From: CALDUY01 sp046350255
GTDB taxonomy: Bacteria; Planctomycetota; Planctomycetia; Gemmatales; Gemmataceae
Reading direction: 5' to 3'
DNA length: 64,000 bases
Assembly: GCA_046350255.1 (NCBI GenBank)
Contig: JAXMAV010000015.1
Location: forward strand, 62,001-126,000
This document shows, piece by piece, positions 45,081 to 55,200 of the stretch; positions within the stretch are counted from its first letter, which is position 1, and each line of letters starts with the position of its first letter. The notes under the pieces are model-generated. The model was not told where the DNA came from, did not search any database, and saw only the letters and a list, made by a program, of their open reading frames with translations. A program made the position numbers and the translations under genes.

Positions 45081-46016
45081 CTACCCGTTCAACCCACTCT
45101 GGGACAGCGAAAGTCCGATCCTGGTATTGAGCAGCACCTCACGATGGTCGTGGGGCTCGAATCCCAGCTGCACGTACAGCTGCCGCGCGGGGCGGTTGCG
45201 ATCATCGACGCACAGCACCACCTGAACGCCACCGATGGCCTGCACCCGGGTCAGGGCCTGGGTCAACATGGCGCTACCTACGCCGCGCCGACGAGCCTGG
45301 GGCACCACGCCCATGTAGCCGACCTCCCACTCTCCCAGCGACGCTTCGGTGAGCAGAAGCACCCCAACTGGGTCGCCGTCCAGCTCTGCCAACCACCACC
45401 AGGATGGGTCGTGGTGCCCATGCGCCTGATGGCCGCGGATCACTTCGGCGACGGACCGCAGGCCATTCACCTCAGGGCAATCCAGCGACTGCTCGTAGGT
45501 GCGTTCCAGGGTGCGATGAAACCGCTCGGGATGGTCGGCATCGTAAGGGTGGAAGCGCAGGTGATGGGTCGGTGTGGCGGGCAGCAATCCCGGGCGAAGA
45601 TCGTGGCGCAGGTAGGTCAACCCGGTGACGTGGACGAACCCCTGGCGTAAAAGCGGCGGAGCGAGATTCATCTCGTTGGTGGCCAGCAGACACTGGGCCA
45701 GGCGCGTGCCCTGCCCGGCCAGCCAGGCGCAGCCGGCTTGCACCAAGGCGTCCTCGGCTACTTCTGGCTGCGCGGTTCGCACGATGGGCGGCCAGACCAG
45801 AGCACCCGCGCCTGCGGTAGGCTGACAGACAAACACTCCCTCGAGCCGATCCCCCGCGCCAAGGATCAGGACTCCCGCGGGATTCAGGTGCCCCTGGGTG
45901 ACCAGCTCGACGGCGCGAGCCGCCCGGTAGTCACATTCCGCGGCTCCCAGATGGCTGAACAGCAAGGAGAAGGCCGCGGACATCTCCGACGTCCGGGCTA
46001 CGCGCGGCGTGCTCAC
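45081..46016 (-). CDS. GNAT-family N-acetyltransferase, two-domain
   Basis: A 311-aa protein resembling mycothiol-synthase-like double GNAT proteins. The C-terminal half carries the acetyl-CoA motif VGYMGVVPQARRRGVGSAML (RRRGVG loop) and VVLCVDDRNRPARQLYVQLGF with the final GNAT strand; the N-terminal half (AECDYRAARAVELVTQG, then VWPPIVRTAQPEVAEDALVQ) is a degenerate copy. Acceptor unknown; planctomycetes are not known to make mycothiol. The start GTG at 46016 overlaps the stop TGA of the upstream gene (GTGA), implying translational coupling. It is followed by 190 bases with no gene before dnaA. Confidence 0.8.
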   Translation of the reverse strand: MSTPRVARTSEMSAAFSLLFSHLGAAECDYRAARAVELVTQGHLNPAGVLILGAGDRLEGVFVCQPTAGAGALVWPPIVRTAQPEVAEDALVQAGCAWLAGQGTRLAQCLLATNEMNLAPPLLRQGFVHVTGLTYLRHDLRPGLLPATPTHHLRFHPYDADHPERFHRTLERTYEQSLDCPEVNGLRSVAEVIRGHQAHGHHDPSWWWLAELDGDPVGVLLLTEASLGEWEVGYMGVVPQARRRGVGSAMLTQALTRVQAIGGVQVVLCVDDRNRPARQLYVQLGFEPHDHREVLLNTRIGLSLSQSGLNG

Positions 46017-47734
46017 TTCAGATCGACATCCCGCAACTTGAAGGGGATGGAGACCGGGACCATCTTGCGCGCGGTGTACACCAGACGGGCAGGCTCGGCG
46101 GGGGCGCCTTTGGCAGGGCGGTAGGTTGCGACGAAGGCGTTCTTCCCCGTCAGGGCACCGGGTGCTACCACGCCGCCGCGGCCCTTCCGGTAGTTGGGGT
46201 GAATGGCCGCCTGCAGCAGCTCGCCCTTGTCGTCCACCAGGGTCAGGCCCCAGGGAGTGTAGAAGGTGGCCAGGGTGCCCGGCAGCACGGCGATGGCCGG
46301 CATGGCTCCCGCCGGACCCGCCGCGGGCATGGGAGGCACGGCAGCGTTGACTCCGGGCACGGCGCGTGGCCGGGCGTAGCGCGTCTCGGGGTACATCCCT
46401 TCAGCCGGGGTGTAGTCGAACTCAATCTGAATGGTGCCATCGTCCTGCCGGGTCACGGAGGTGATCTCAATCTCGCCTCCGGTCTTGCCCTTGAACGTCT
46501 TCCCCTGCGCCTTGGCCGGGGCATCGATGGACAGGATCTCCTGCCGTTCGAGGAGGATCTGCGCCGAGATGGTTCCTTCGAGTTGCTTCAACCGGCTCGA
46601 TTCCCGGTCGCCCTTCGTCAGGCGCACCAGATGGTGGTGATGCAGGCCATTCGGTGCGGAAGCGTAGTAAGTTCCACCGACGCGGCCGCCTCCAATCATC
46701 ACCATGCGTCCCCCGCCAGCGATGATTACTCGACCGGATGTTCCACTGCTGGGATCCTCGATGGCCTGGATGAGTTTCTGATCGGAGTCGTCCACGGCGC
46801 GGTCGATCTGCACGCCGGTGACGAGGTGCATGGACAGCCGGGGTTCGAGCGATAGTTGCAGCACCACCCCATATTCCTTGTCGGTGGGCGGGGCGGGATA
46901 GCGCTTGCGGTCGGCGGCCCGGACGCGGATGGAGGAAGAAGTGTCTGCGCCGGAGGGGAACTTGCCCGGCTGCAGAACGATTTGCCCCGGAACAGGCGTG
47001 GGGGTGGCATTGGCATCAGCCACCGGGGGCGGGGGAACCAGGGCAGGTTGTAGGGCAGCCACGGCCACAGCCCTCGCCGGAGCAGGCCCGGCATTGCGTG
47101 CCCCACGCTTGCCCGGCGCAGGTGGGGCTGGGGGAGGTACGGGAACCGGGGCGGGAGCGGGCACTGGAACCGCACGGATGCGGACGGGAGGCGCCACCGA
47201 GGGCGCTCCTGGCGCCGCTACGCCTCCCGCGGGGCCGGTTTCCTCTTCCAGGCCAGCGGCAAGGCAGAACTTCTCGAGTGCCGTCCAGAAGGAGACCTTG
47301 CCGGTGTCCAGAGTGATCTTCTTCACCTTGAGCTTGCCTTCCGGATCGCGCATCACCAGGTTGTAGCCGCTCTTCTTCCGCAGGTCGGCCAGGGCCTCGT
47401 CCAGCGGAGTGTCACGGTAGACCAGGTGGACCAGGGTGGGGGCCAGCACCCGGCTGGTTTCCACGCGCTTTTCGATGCGGCCGACCAGGTCTATCGCCCG
47501 TTTGCGCACCTCGGCATCGCTATGCCGGGAGGCCTTCTGCAGTGCCTCCAGAGCTGGCGCACCCAGGCGATCCAGTGCCTGCGAGGCGGCCTCGCGTTCT
47601 GCGAAGGTATCGGCTCCGAGCTGCTGGATCAGCCGGGCGATACTCGCCGACGTGGGTTCATCCGCGGCCGGCAACGGAGCGACCAGAGCCAGCCCCATCG
47701 CGCAGACCAGACAGAATCGGAACATGTGCATCAC
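46013..47734 (-). CDS. Secreted HEAT-repeat protein with secretin-N-like segment
   Basis: A 573-aa protein with a signal peptide (MMHMFRFCLVCAMGLALVAP), a HEAT-like region (about 30-90; LGADTFAEREAASQALDRLG, HSDAEVRKRAIDLVGRI), a segment like the STN/secretin short N-terminal domain (YRDTPLDEALADLRKKSGYN, about 105-160), a Pro/Ala-rich disordered linker (about 165-250) and a C-terminal beta-rich region with GGGRMVMIGGGRVGG. Function unknown; the STN-like part hints at an envelope protein. Starts GTG 47734 or ATG 47731 both follow GGAGG. Its stop overlaps the downstream acetyltransferase start by four bases. Confidence 0.7.
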   Translation of the reverse strand: MMHMFRFCLVCAMGLALVAPLPAADEPTSASIARLIQQLGADTFAEREAASQALDRLGAPALEALQKASRHSDAEVRKRAIDLVGRIEKRVETSRVLAPTLVHLVYRDTPLDEALADLRKKSGYNLVMRDPEGKLKVKKITLDTGKVSFWTALEKFCLAAGLEEETGPAGGVAAPGAPSVAPPVRIRAVPVPAPAPVPVPPPAPPAPGKRGARNAGPAPARAVAVAALQPALVPPPPVADANATPTPVPGQIVLQPGKFPSGADTSSSIRVRAADRKRYPAPPTDKEYGVVLQLSLEPRLSMHLVTGVQIDRAVDDSDQKLIQAIEDPSSGTSGRVIIAGGGRMVMIGGGRVGGTYYASAPNGLHHHHLVRLTKGDRESSRLKQLEGTISAQILLERQEILSIDAPAKAQGKTFKGKTGGEIEITSVTRQDDGTIQIEFDYTPAEGMYPETRYARPRAVPGVNAAVPPMPAAGPAGAMPAIAVLPGTLATFYTPWGLTLVDDKGELLQAAIHPNYRKGRGGVVAPGALTGKNAFVATYRPAKGAPAEPARLVYTARKMVPVSIPFKLRDVDLK

Positions 47735-47823
47735 CAGTCACCTCCAGCCGGAACCATCAGAAAACCTCGATCATCCTACACCAGGCCGACTCGCGGGGGG
47801 AGGCGAGACTTCCACCCAACGCA

Positions 47824-47857
47824 GGGAAGCCCACTCGTCCAGACGAGCAGGCTTCCC
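47824..47857 (-). terminator. Hairpin after the DUF1501 gene at 47892
   Basis: GGGAAGCC (47824-47831) pairs with GGCTTCCC (47850-47857), with an inner CTCGTC/GACGAG stem. No strong T-run on the minus side. Confidence 0.55.
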
Positions 47858-47891
47858 CTGGGTTTGACTCAGGCGAACGCCGGAAGAAGGC

Positions 47892-49226
47892 TCAGGCGAG
47901 CAACTTCTCGACCACCTTGCCTTCGCGGAACAGCTGCATGGGCCGACCGGTGGAGGTCATCAATTCCAGGTGCGGATCGATGCCCAGGTTGTGGAAGATG
48001 CTGGCCGAGACATCGTCGGGGCTGACCGGGTCGGAAGCGGGAGCCATACCGTTGGCATCGGTGGTGCCGTGGGCGTAGCCGCGCTTGAAGCCGCCACCTG
48101 CCAGCAGGACGGCCATCGACCGGGCCCAGTGGTCGCGACCGACGTTCTTGTTGACCTTGGGGGTCCGACCAAACTCGCCGGCGCAGTAGACGATGGTACT
48201 GTCGAGCATTCCACGCTGCGCCAGGTCGTCGATGAGGGTCGACAGGGTGGTGTCGAGGCTGGGCAGCAAGCGCGTCTTCAGGGCCTCGAAGTTCTTCCCG
48301 TGGGTATCCCAGCCGCCCAGGGAGATGGTGACGAAGCGCACCCCCGCCTCGACAAGTCGTCGGGCAGCCAGGGCTCCCTGGCCAAAGGGATTGGAGCCAT
48401 AGCGCGTTCGGAGGGCAGCCTTCTCCTCGTCGAGGTTGAAGGCGTTGCGGGTGCGATCCGAGCGGAGGATATCAAGAGCCTGCTTGTGGAAGGTGTCGAA
48501 GCCATCGACGAGTTCGGTGGACTTGTCCACGGCCTTGAAGGTGCGATCGAACCCCTTCAGGAGCGAGTCGCGGTCGTTGAGTTCATCGAGGGTGAAGCCG
48601 GAAGGCAGCTGGATGCCACGGACGCGCAGGCTGGTGGCGCCTCCCTTGCCCATGCCGGCCGATCCCTCGACGATGAAGGGGTTGTAGGCGGTGCCGAGGT
48701 AGCCGGCCGCCCCGGCGCTGCCACCGCGCACCTCGCCAAAGCTGACGTAGGGAGGCACGCCCTTCTCGGCAGGCAGGAGCTTGGTGACAAGCGAACCCAT
48801 GGCCGGATATTGGATGGCCGGTGTGGGCTTGTTGCCCGAGGTCATGAAGACGGTGGCCGGGCCGTGCGAGGGGATGGTGTGGTGCAGCGAGCGCACCAGG
48901 GTGGCCCGGTGCATGATCTTGCCAGTTTTGGGCAGATGTTCGGAGATTTCGATGCCAGGGGCGCTGGTTGGGACTGGTTTGAACTCGCCGCGAATGCCTT
49001 CGGGCGCGGACGGTTTCAGATCCCACATGTCGATGGTGGCGGGGCCGCCGCCGAGCCACAACATGATGACCGCATTAGCCTTGCGCGTGGCGGTCGCGCC
49101 GGCCCTGGCTCCCTGGGCCTCGAGGCGGAGCAGTTCCGGCAGGCCGAGGCCGAGCAGGCCCGCCGCGCCAATCTTCAGGAAATCGCGCCGGTAGAAGCCT
49201 TCACAGTCGGTCATGCGCGCGGTCAT
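47892..49226 (-). CDS. DUF1501 protein with Tat-type signal (second)
   Basis: A 444-aa DUF1501 member. Tat-type leader YRRDFLKIGAAGLLGLGLPE; family blocks KANAVIMLWLGGGPATIDMW, EGIRGEFKPVPTSAPGIEIS, TLVRSLHHTIPSHGPATVFM, VRFVTISLGGWDTHGKNFEA, IVYCAGEFGRTPKVNKNVGR. It shares the family layout with the protein at 20584-21948, but detailed sequence differs, so they are paralogues rather than a recent duplicate. It lies about 100 bases downstream of the DUF1549/DUF1553 gene in the same direction, the usual planctomycete pair. ATG 49226 follows AGGAGG at a spacing of about 11 bases; ATG at codon 5 is an alternative. Confidence 0.92.
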   Translation of the reverse strand: MTARMTDCEGFYRRDFLKIGAAGLLGLGLPELLRLEAQGARAGATATRKANAVIMLWLGGGPATIDMWDLKPSAPEGIRGEFKPVPTSAPGIEISEHLPKTGKIMHRATLVRSLHHTIPSHGPATVFMTSGNKPTPAIQYPAMGSLVTKLLPAEKGVPPYVSFGEVRGGSAGAAGYLGTAYNPFIVEGSAGMGKGGATSLRVRGIQLPSGFTLDELNDRDSLLKGFDRTFKAVDKSTELVDGFDTFHKQALDILRSDRTRNAFNLDEEKAALRTRYGSNPFGQGALAARRLVEAGVRFVTISLGGWDTHGKNFEALKTRLLPSLDTTLSTLIDDLAQRGMLDSTIVYCAGEFGRTPKVNKNVGRDHWARSMAVLLAGGGFKRGYAHGTTDANGMAPASDPVSPDDVSASIFHNLGIDPHLELMTSTGRPMQLFREGKVVEKLLA

Positions 49227-49262
49227 CGAGATCGATCCTCCTGCCCTGGGTATGGCCCCCTT

Positions 49263-49292
49263 CGCGGATCCCCCAGGGCGGGCGGATCCGCG
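49263..49292 (-). terminator. Hairpin between the DUF1549/DUF1553 and DUF1501 genes
   Basis: CGCGGATCC (49263-49271) and GGATCCGCG (49284-49292) form a perfect 9-bp stem. No T-run; could reduce but not abolish read-through in the operon. Confidence 0.4.
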
Positions 49293-49326
49293 CGAGTGAG
49301 TCGCTGGAACTAGTCGGTGAAGCGGG

Positions 49327-51804
49327 TTAGTGATTGAAAATGAACTCGGTGGTGTTGATCAGAGCCCACAGCGTGTCGGTGAACAGGGCGCGGCGATCGA
49401 ACACCACCTTGCCGCGTTTGTTCGCTGTCGAGGAGGCCGCAGCCTGCTTCTTCCGCTCCCGATAGTCGAGGAAATTCTTCTTCTCCGCCTCGGTCGGCTT
49501 GCGCGACAGCGTGGCCAGGAATAGCTCCTCAAGCGCCTCGCCGTCGTCGGCCTTCTCCTCGATCAGGGTGGCCAGGCGGTTGCCCGGCGTGCGGAGCTTC
49601 TGCTGCAAGTTGGGGTCGGCGAGCAGGAACAGCTTCTGCGGCAAGGCGGGATCCATGGCCCGCTCGCAGTCGCAGGCCGAGGTGCGTGGCGGCCGGCCGA
49701 ACACGCGGAAGACGTAGTTCACGCTCGGGTTCTGCACACGGCTAGCCCCCACCTCCAGCGCCCGGGCCGTGGCTGTCCCTTCGCCCTGGCCCCACTTCTC
49801 GGTGACGCCCAGGGCATCGTTCAGCATATCCACCACCACCTCGGCCATCAGCGGTCGGATGTAGCCCCGGGCGAAGTTGTTCTTGTCGAACTTGTTCGTC
49901 TCGTTGGGAGTGCTGGACAGCTGATAGGTGCGCGACAGAAGAATGCGCTTCTCCAGCTGGCGAATGTTGTAACCCGAGGCGACGAAATCGCGAGCCAGGG
50001 CGTCGAGGAGTTTCTCGTTCGACGGGGGGTTGGCCAGCGAGAAGTCATCCACCGGATGAACGATGCCGATGCCGAAATAGTGGCCCCAGACGCGGTTGAC
50101 GAAGCTGCGGGCGAAGAAGGGGTTGTTCGGCTCGCGCATCCACTGCCACAGCACTTGACGCGGATCCTCGCCCGTTTTGACCTTGATCTCAGGACCGCCC
50201 AGCGTCTGGGCCGGCAGCGGCTTGTTGGTGTCCGGGTGAAGCAGCGGCCTATCGGTCCGACCGATGAACACTTCGCGCAGCGGAGCGACTGGCAAGGTGT
50301 TGACCTTGACGCCCTTGCGCCGCAACTCGTTGATGCGCTGCTGGCTGCGTTTCTGACGCTCCTGGTTGGCCTCGCGATAACTCTTGGCCGAATCGGGAGG
50401 CACACCGATGTTCAGTGAGGCAAAGACGTTGGCGTAAGCGCGATAGTCGGCCTGCGTCCAGCGGTCGAACGGGTGCTTGTGGCACTGGGCGCACTCCAGA
50501 CGCACGCCGAGAAACGCCGCGGCCGTCTTTTCGCCCCATTCCTCGTTGGGGATGCGGTTCTGCCGGCGCCAGAAGAGATCCAGCGAATCGCGATCGGCGT
50601 AGGAAGTCTTCTCGCCCTTGTCCTGCGCTTCCTCGAACTTCTCGATCTGCTTGATGTACTCCTCGAGGCTGGCTCCCTCGCGGCTGGTGGCCGTCAGCAC
50701 GCCCTTGACGATCTGATCGTAGGGGCGGTTCTCGGCGATACGCTTGCGGAACCAGTCGTGCCACATCTGGCTGAGGTAGGTTTTCCGCTGTGGTGGGTTC
50801 TCCAGGCCATCGGTGTTATTCCCGGTGATGTCGCTGAACTTCGTGGCCCACAGAGCGGCATGGCGCGGATGGGCCAGCAGTTCGTCGATCTTCTTCTCGC
50901 GCTTGCTGGGAGAGCGGTCAGCCAGGAACTGGCGCACCTCGGCGGGCGTGGGCAGCGCCCCGGTGGTGTCGAGCGTGACCCGGCGGAGGAACTCCTCGTC
51001 CGTGGATAATGGCGAGGGAGCAATGTTCAGCCGGCGCAACTTGGCGAACACCTCGCGATCGATGTAGTTGACCTCGGGCACCTTCGGATAGACGAAGTTG
51101 GGAGGGGTGACGGCTGGCACCATGACGCGGACCGGCACCACACTGCCCCGGTAGGAAACGATCACCGCGGTATCGCCGGGCCGCAGGGCGCGAATTGCGC
51201 CCAGATTTGTGACTTCGGCGACAGCATCATCATTGGTGCGAAAATCGCAGAGCGAGGTGATGTCCTCGCGAGAGCCATCGGCGAAGGTGGCGTTCACCTG
51301 CAGACGGCGCGTCTCGCCGGGCCGGGTGAAAGCCTGCTCGGCAGGTGTGATCTCGAGCTTGGTGAGTGTGCCGCTTCCGGGCTTCCACTGCGCGCCCTGC
51401 ACGATCCACTCGCGCAGCAGGCGGTATTGCCAGGAGTTCTTGCTGAAGCGAGTGAAGCCGCCATGGTGCGGTTGGCCGGTGGCCTTGAGCAACAGCAGGC
51501 TGTCGTCGGGCGAGGTGAGGTTTAGCCGACGACCGTTTCCATCGCGGACGAGCACCTGGTAATCGCGGGCGGGATCGTACCCGAACAGGGAGAGCTGCAT
51601 GCCGCCCTTACCCTGGAACGAGCCATGGCACGACCCGGTGGCGCAACCCATGCGTCCCAGCAGCCCCATGACGTGGCGTTCAAAGTCCACCTGCTCGATG
51701 GTGGCACCGCCGGGAAGCTGAACACCCGCCTGGAGTGGCGAGGCAGCCAGCGCCAGGGCGGGACAGGCAAGGAGGAAGGCCAGGCGTGTGACCCAGGTAG
51801 ACAT
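49327..51804 (-). CDS. Secreted DUF1549/DUF1553 protein with Ig-like domain
   Basis: An 825-aa protein with a signal peptide (MSTWVTRLAFLLACPALALA). It starts with a haem-type segment carrying CATGSCHGSFQGKGG (CX4CH, the form usual in this subfamily, rather than CX2CH), continues through a bacterial Ig-like (BIG2) domain (about 145-235; LTKLEITPAEQAFTRPGETR), then DUF1549 (about 240-470; EVNYIDREVFAKLRRLNIAP and an ECAQCHKHPFDRW site) and DUF1553 (about 540-810; ARSFVNRVWGHYFGIGIVHP). It resembles the 26685-29660 protein in the DUF1549/1553 parts but has a different N-terminal module. Substrate and activity unknown. ATG 51804 is selected by the signal peptide; ATG 51831 is possible. It heads the pair with DUF1501. 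Confidence 0.9.
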   Translation of the reverse strand: MSTWVTRLAFLLACPALALAASPLQAGVQLPGGATIEQVDFERHVMGLLGRMGCATGSCHGSFQGKGGMQLSLFGYDPARDYQVLVRDGNGRRLNLTSPDDSLLLLKATGQPHHGGFTRFSKNSWQYRLLREWIVQGAQWKPGSGTLTKLEITPAEQAFTRPGETRRLQVNATFADGSREDITSLCDFRTNDDAVAEVTNLGAIRALRPGDTAVIVSYRGSVVPVRVMVPAVTPPNFVYPKVPEVNYIDREVFAKLRRLNIAPSPLSTDEEFLRRVTLDTTGALPTPAEVRQFLADRSPSKREKKIDELLAHPRHAALWATKFSDITGNNTDGLENPPQRKTYLSQMWHDWFRKRIAENRPYDQIVKGVLTATSREGASLEEYIKQIEKFEEAQDKGEKTSYADRDSLDLFWRRQNRIPNEEWGEKTAAAFLGVRLECAQCHKHPFDRWTQADYRAYANVFASLNIGVPPDSAKSYREANQERQKRSQQRINELRRKGVKVNTLPVAPLREVFIGRTDRPLLHPDTNKPLPAQTLGGPEIKVKTGEDPRQVLWQWMREPNNPFFARSFVNRVWGHYFGIGIVHPVDDFSLANPPSNEKLLDALARDFVASGYNIRQLEKRILLSRTYQLSSTPNETNKFDKNNFARGYIRPLMAEVVVDMLNDALGVTEKWGQGEGTATARALEVGASRVQNPSVNYVFRVFGRPPRTSACDCERAMDPALPQKLFLLADPNLQQKLRTPGNRLATLIEEKADDGEALEELFLATLSRKPTEAEKKNFLDYRERKKQAAASSTANKRGKVVFDRRALFTDTLWALINTTEFIFNH

Positions 51805-52242
51805 GCTGCGAATCTCCGAGCGGCCCATCACAGGTGGAGGAAACCATCAGGCGGAACCCAGGGGACGGAAGTGCGTGCCCGCCAAGGAGCCATCCTCTCA
51901 GTATCCAACACTGTTGATGGCGCGAGGGTTCGCAGACTTAGCTAGACAGCAAAAAGTTTCGCGGAAGTGAGCGCCCTTGAGAGGATGTGCCTACGCCGCC
52001 GCCTGGTGCAACAGCCCGATGATTCTGTATCTGTACGCGCGATGCGCCAGGTGGGTTGGAGCAAACGGCACGACCCGCCCAGAAGCCCCAATCTTCCCCA
52101 GATGCCTCATCCGAAAAGTGGTTGCTGGCAGGATGGGCAAGTGTTAGCATAGACTACTTCTATCACTCCCGGAACAATCGTTTGGCTGGAAGGTAAGTCG
52201 CAGGACTTATCCTCCACTACTACACACCTCGAGGGTACAGAG
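51805..52242. other. Divergent intergenic region with candidate promoter for the metzincin-like gene
   Basis: 438 bases with no supported gene. TTGCTG (52122-52127), 17-base spacer and TAGCAT (52145-52150) with an upstream TG form an extended -10-type promoter candidate, about 85 bases before ATG 52243. Otherwise I see nothing in it. Confidence 0.35.
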
Positions 52243-55200
52243 ATGAGTCGCACCAGGTCTGGGCGGTCCCGCACGTCCGCGCGTTCTTTCCTGCGTCCGT
52301 GGTTGCAACGCCTGGACGACCGGATCGTCCCGACCGCTCGGCTCTTCCTCGACTTCGGGGATGCGTTCGGCGCCAACGGCATGACGGTGACCCAGGGCCA
52401 GCTGAGCGAGACGTTCGCCAACAGCGGCCTGCAGGGGCCGGACATCGGTTACTCCAACTCCACCCCGATCAACTTTACCTCGCTGGGCTCGCTGGTCACC
52501 GGCGTCATCGACTACAACCAGGACACTCAGCTCAACGCCCAGGATTACACCGACCTGAAGGCCGATGTCCTCGAACTGGTCCAGCGCTACTTCGCACCGT
52601 TCAACGTGGACATCCAGGTCGTCAGCAGTGCTAACCCCGCTGAAATTCGCTCGTTGATGTCGAACAACAACTCCAACCCGGTCAGTTCGGGCATCTACGA
52701 CACCTATGTCATCACCTCTTATGCCGAAGCACAGGGTTTCTCGGTTGGGTTCGGCGGGTTATATGGCATCGCCGGGGTTGATAGCGGCTTCATGACTGGT
52801 CCCCCGGTCGTCAACGACATGGATAACACCGTCCTGGTGTTTGGCGACACCTGCCTGGACAGTGCCACCCTGCCCCGACAGATGGCCAACATCGTGGCCA
52901 ACACCATTGTTCATGAGGCAGGTCACGCCTTCACCCTGTACCACATCGACGATGGGTCGTTCTTCACCTCCGGAGCCCAGCAACTTCGGGGCACCGAAAT
53001 CATGATCGGCGGCATCACTGGCCTGGAAGAAAACGACCTGGCTCAGTTCACCCGCTTCCCGCTGACGAAGGGCGACTCGAACACCAATCTCAACACCGTC
53101 GAGAACTCCTACACCCACCTGGCGGACTTTGCACGTTCCAACCTCGGAGTACGGTCCGATCCCACGCTGGTCGGCCCCAACCTGCCGAACACTGGCACCC
53201 TGGGTGCCACCTACATCACCGGCACCGGCGCGCACGACATCATCACCATCACCGCCACCAGTGCCACCACCGCCAACGTCACTGTGGCGCCGTACACCAC
53301 CAGCAGCTACACCACGCTGATCGACATTCCCGGTACCACGGCCACCACGCTGCAGTACAGCATCTCGATTGCCGGCGGCTTGCTCATCGACGCCAGCCTG
53401 GGCGATGATCGCATCATCGTCGATGGCACCCTGGGCGTTCCCGTCACTGTGCGCGGCATGGGCGGCACCGATCAGCTGATCGTCGAGGGTAACTTCGCTC
53501 CCACAGCCGTGTACACCCCACAGGCAAGCCAGCTGACTGGCTTCGATGGCCAGGCTGATCGTCGCGGCACCATCACCGTGGGTGCCACCACCATCCAGTT
53601 CCAGGAATTCGAGACCACGGGACGGATCACTATTCGGAACGTGGCCTCGGTCACCTTCCAGTCTCCCGGCGGGGTGGACAACCTGAGCCTGAACCAGGTG
53701 AGCAACGCCCTGGCCATCCAGGGCACCATCGCCGGCGGCCTCAACTTCGTCCCGCTGTCACTGAACACCGTGGCCGGCCTGATCATTGACGCCGGCAACA
53801 ATGATGGTGCAGGTGTGGCCGACACCATCACCTTGCGGGCCAGCCCGGCGAACACCGGTCTGGTGAGCATCCAGGCGCAGACGGGCGCTGGCGATGACAC
53901 TCTGGTGGTCAACACCGGGGCGCTGACCAGCACCGTCGCCTTCACCTTCGATGGCGGCCAGGGTAACGACATCGTCGATGACACCACCACCACGGACAAC
54001 ACCTGGAACGTCACGGGCGCAGGCGTTGGCAGCATCGATGGGTTCGGCTTCACCAACGTCGAGCAGTTGAAAGGCAATGCGCGGGTAGACACCTTTAACA
54101 TGCTCGGCGGCAGCCTGACCGGCGGCATCGACGGCGAGGGTGGCACCGACGCACTGGTGGACGGTTCCACCAACGCCAACACCTGGAACATTACCGGTGC
54201 CAACCAGGGTAACTACACCGGTCTGGGGTCGTTCATCAACGTCGAGAGGCTTGGCGGCGGTCTGGGCACCGACCTGTTCATCATGAACGCAGGGGGAGCC
54301 ATTGGCGGCCTCGACGGCGGCGCTGGCATCGACACCATCCAGGACAACAGCGGGCTATCTACCACCGCCTGGAACATCACCGGCACCGGCGAGGGCGGCT
54401 ACGATTTGCTCGCTCTGTTCACCAGCATCGAGTCGATCGTTGCGGGGACTGGAGCGGACTTCTTCTACGTCACCAGCGCCGGCCGTCTTACCAGCATCGA
54501 TGGCGGGACCGGCAACAACTCGCTGATTGATACCGGCTCGAACGCCAACACCTGGAACATTACCGGGACCAACTCTGGCGGCTACACCTCGGTCACCACA
54601 TTCCTCAACATCCAGACGCTGGAAGGTGGCTCGGGGGCCGACATCTTCTCGTTCGATGCGGCCGGTTCGGTCGGAAGCGTCGATGGCGGTGATGGACTGG
54701 ACTCGCTCAAGGACAACACCGGCACCGACAACACCTGGATTATCAATGGGGTGAACAGCTTCACCTCGGACCTATCAGCGGTCTACTCCAGCATCGAAGG
54801 CCTGATCGGCGGCACGGGCATCGACACCTTCCTGCTCCAGTCGGGCGGCAAGCTCGACGGCACCATCGACGGCGGCGCTGGGCAGGACGTCCTTGAGGAT
54901 CTCACCGGGGGCAACAGCCAGTGGACCCTCACCGGCCCCAACGCGGGCACGCACACTAGCCTGGGTGGCTTCACTGCCATCGAGCGCATCACCGCCAGCA
55001 CGGGCAACGACACCTTCCGCATCGCTGACAACGGCGGTCTGACCGGGGTGCTCAACGGGAACACCGGCACCGACACGCTGCAGAGCACAGCCAACAGCGG
55101 CGAAACCTGGCAGGTCACCGGCATCAACCGGGGTTCAACCAACGGCATCGTCTCCTTCCTCAGCTTCGAGAGCCTGCTGGGCAGTTCGGGCGACGATCAG

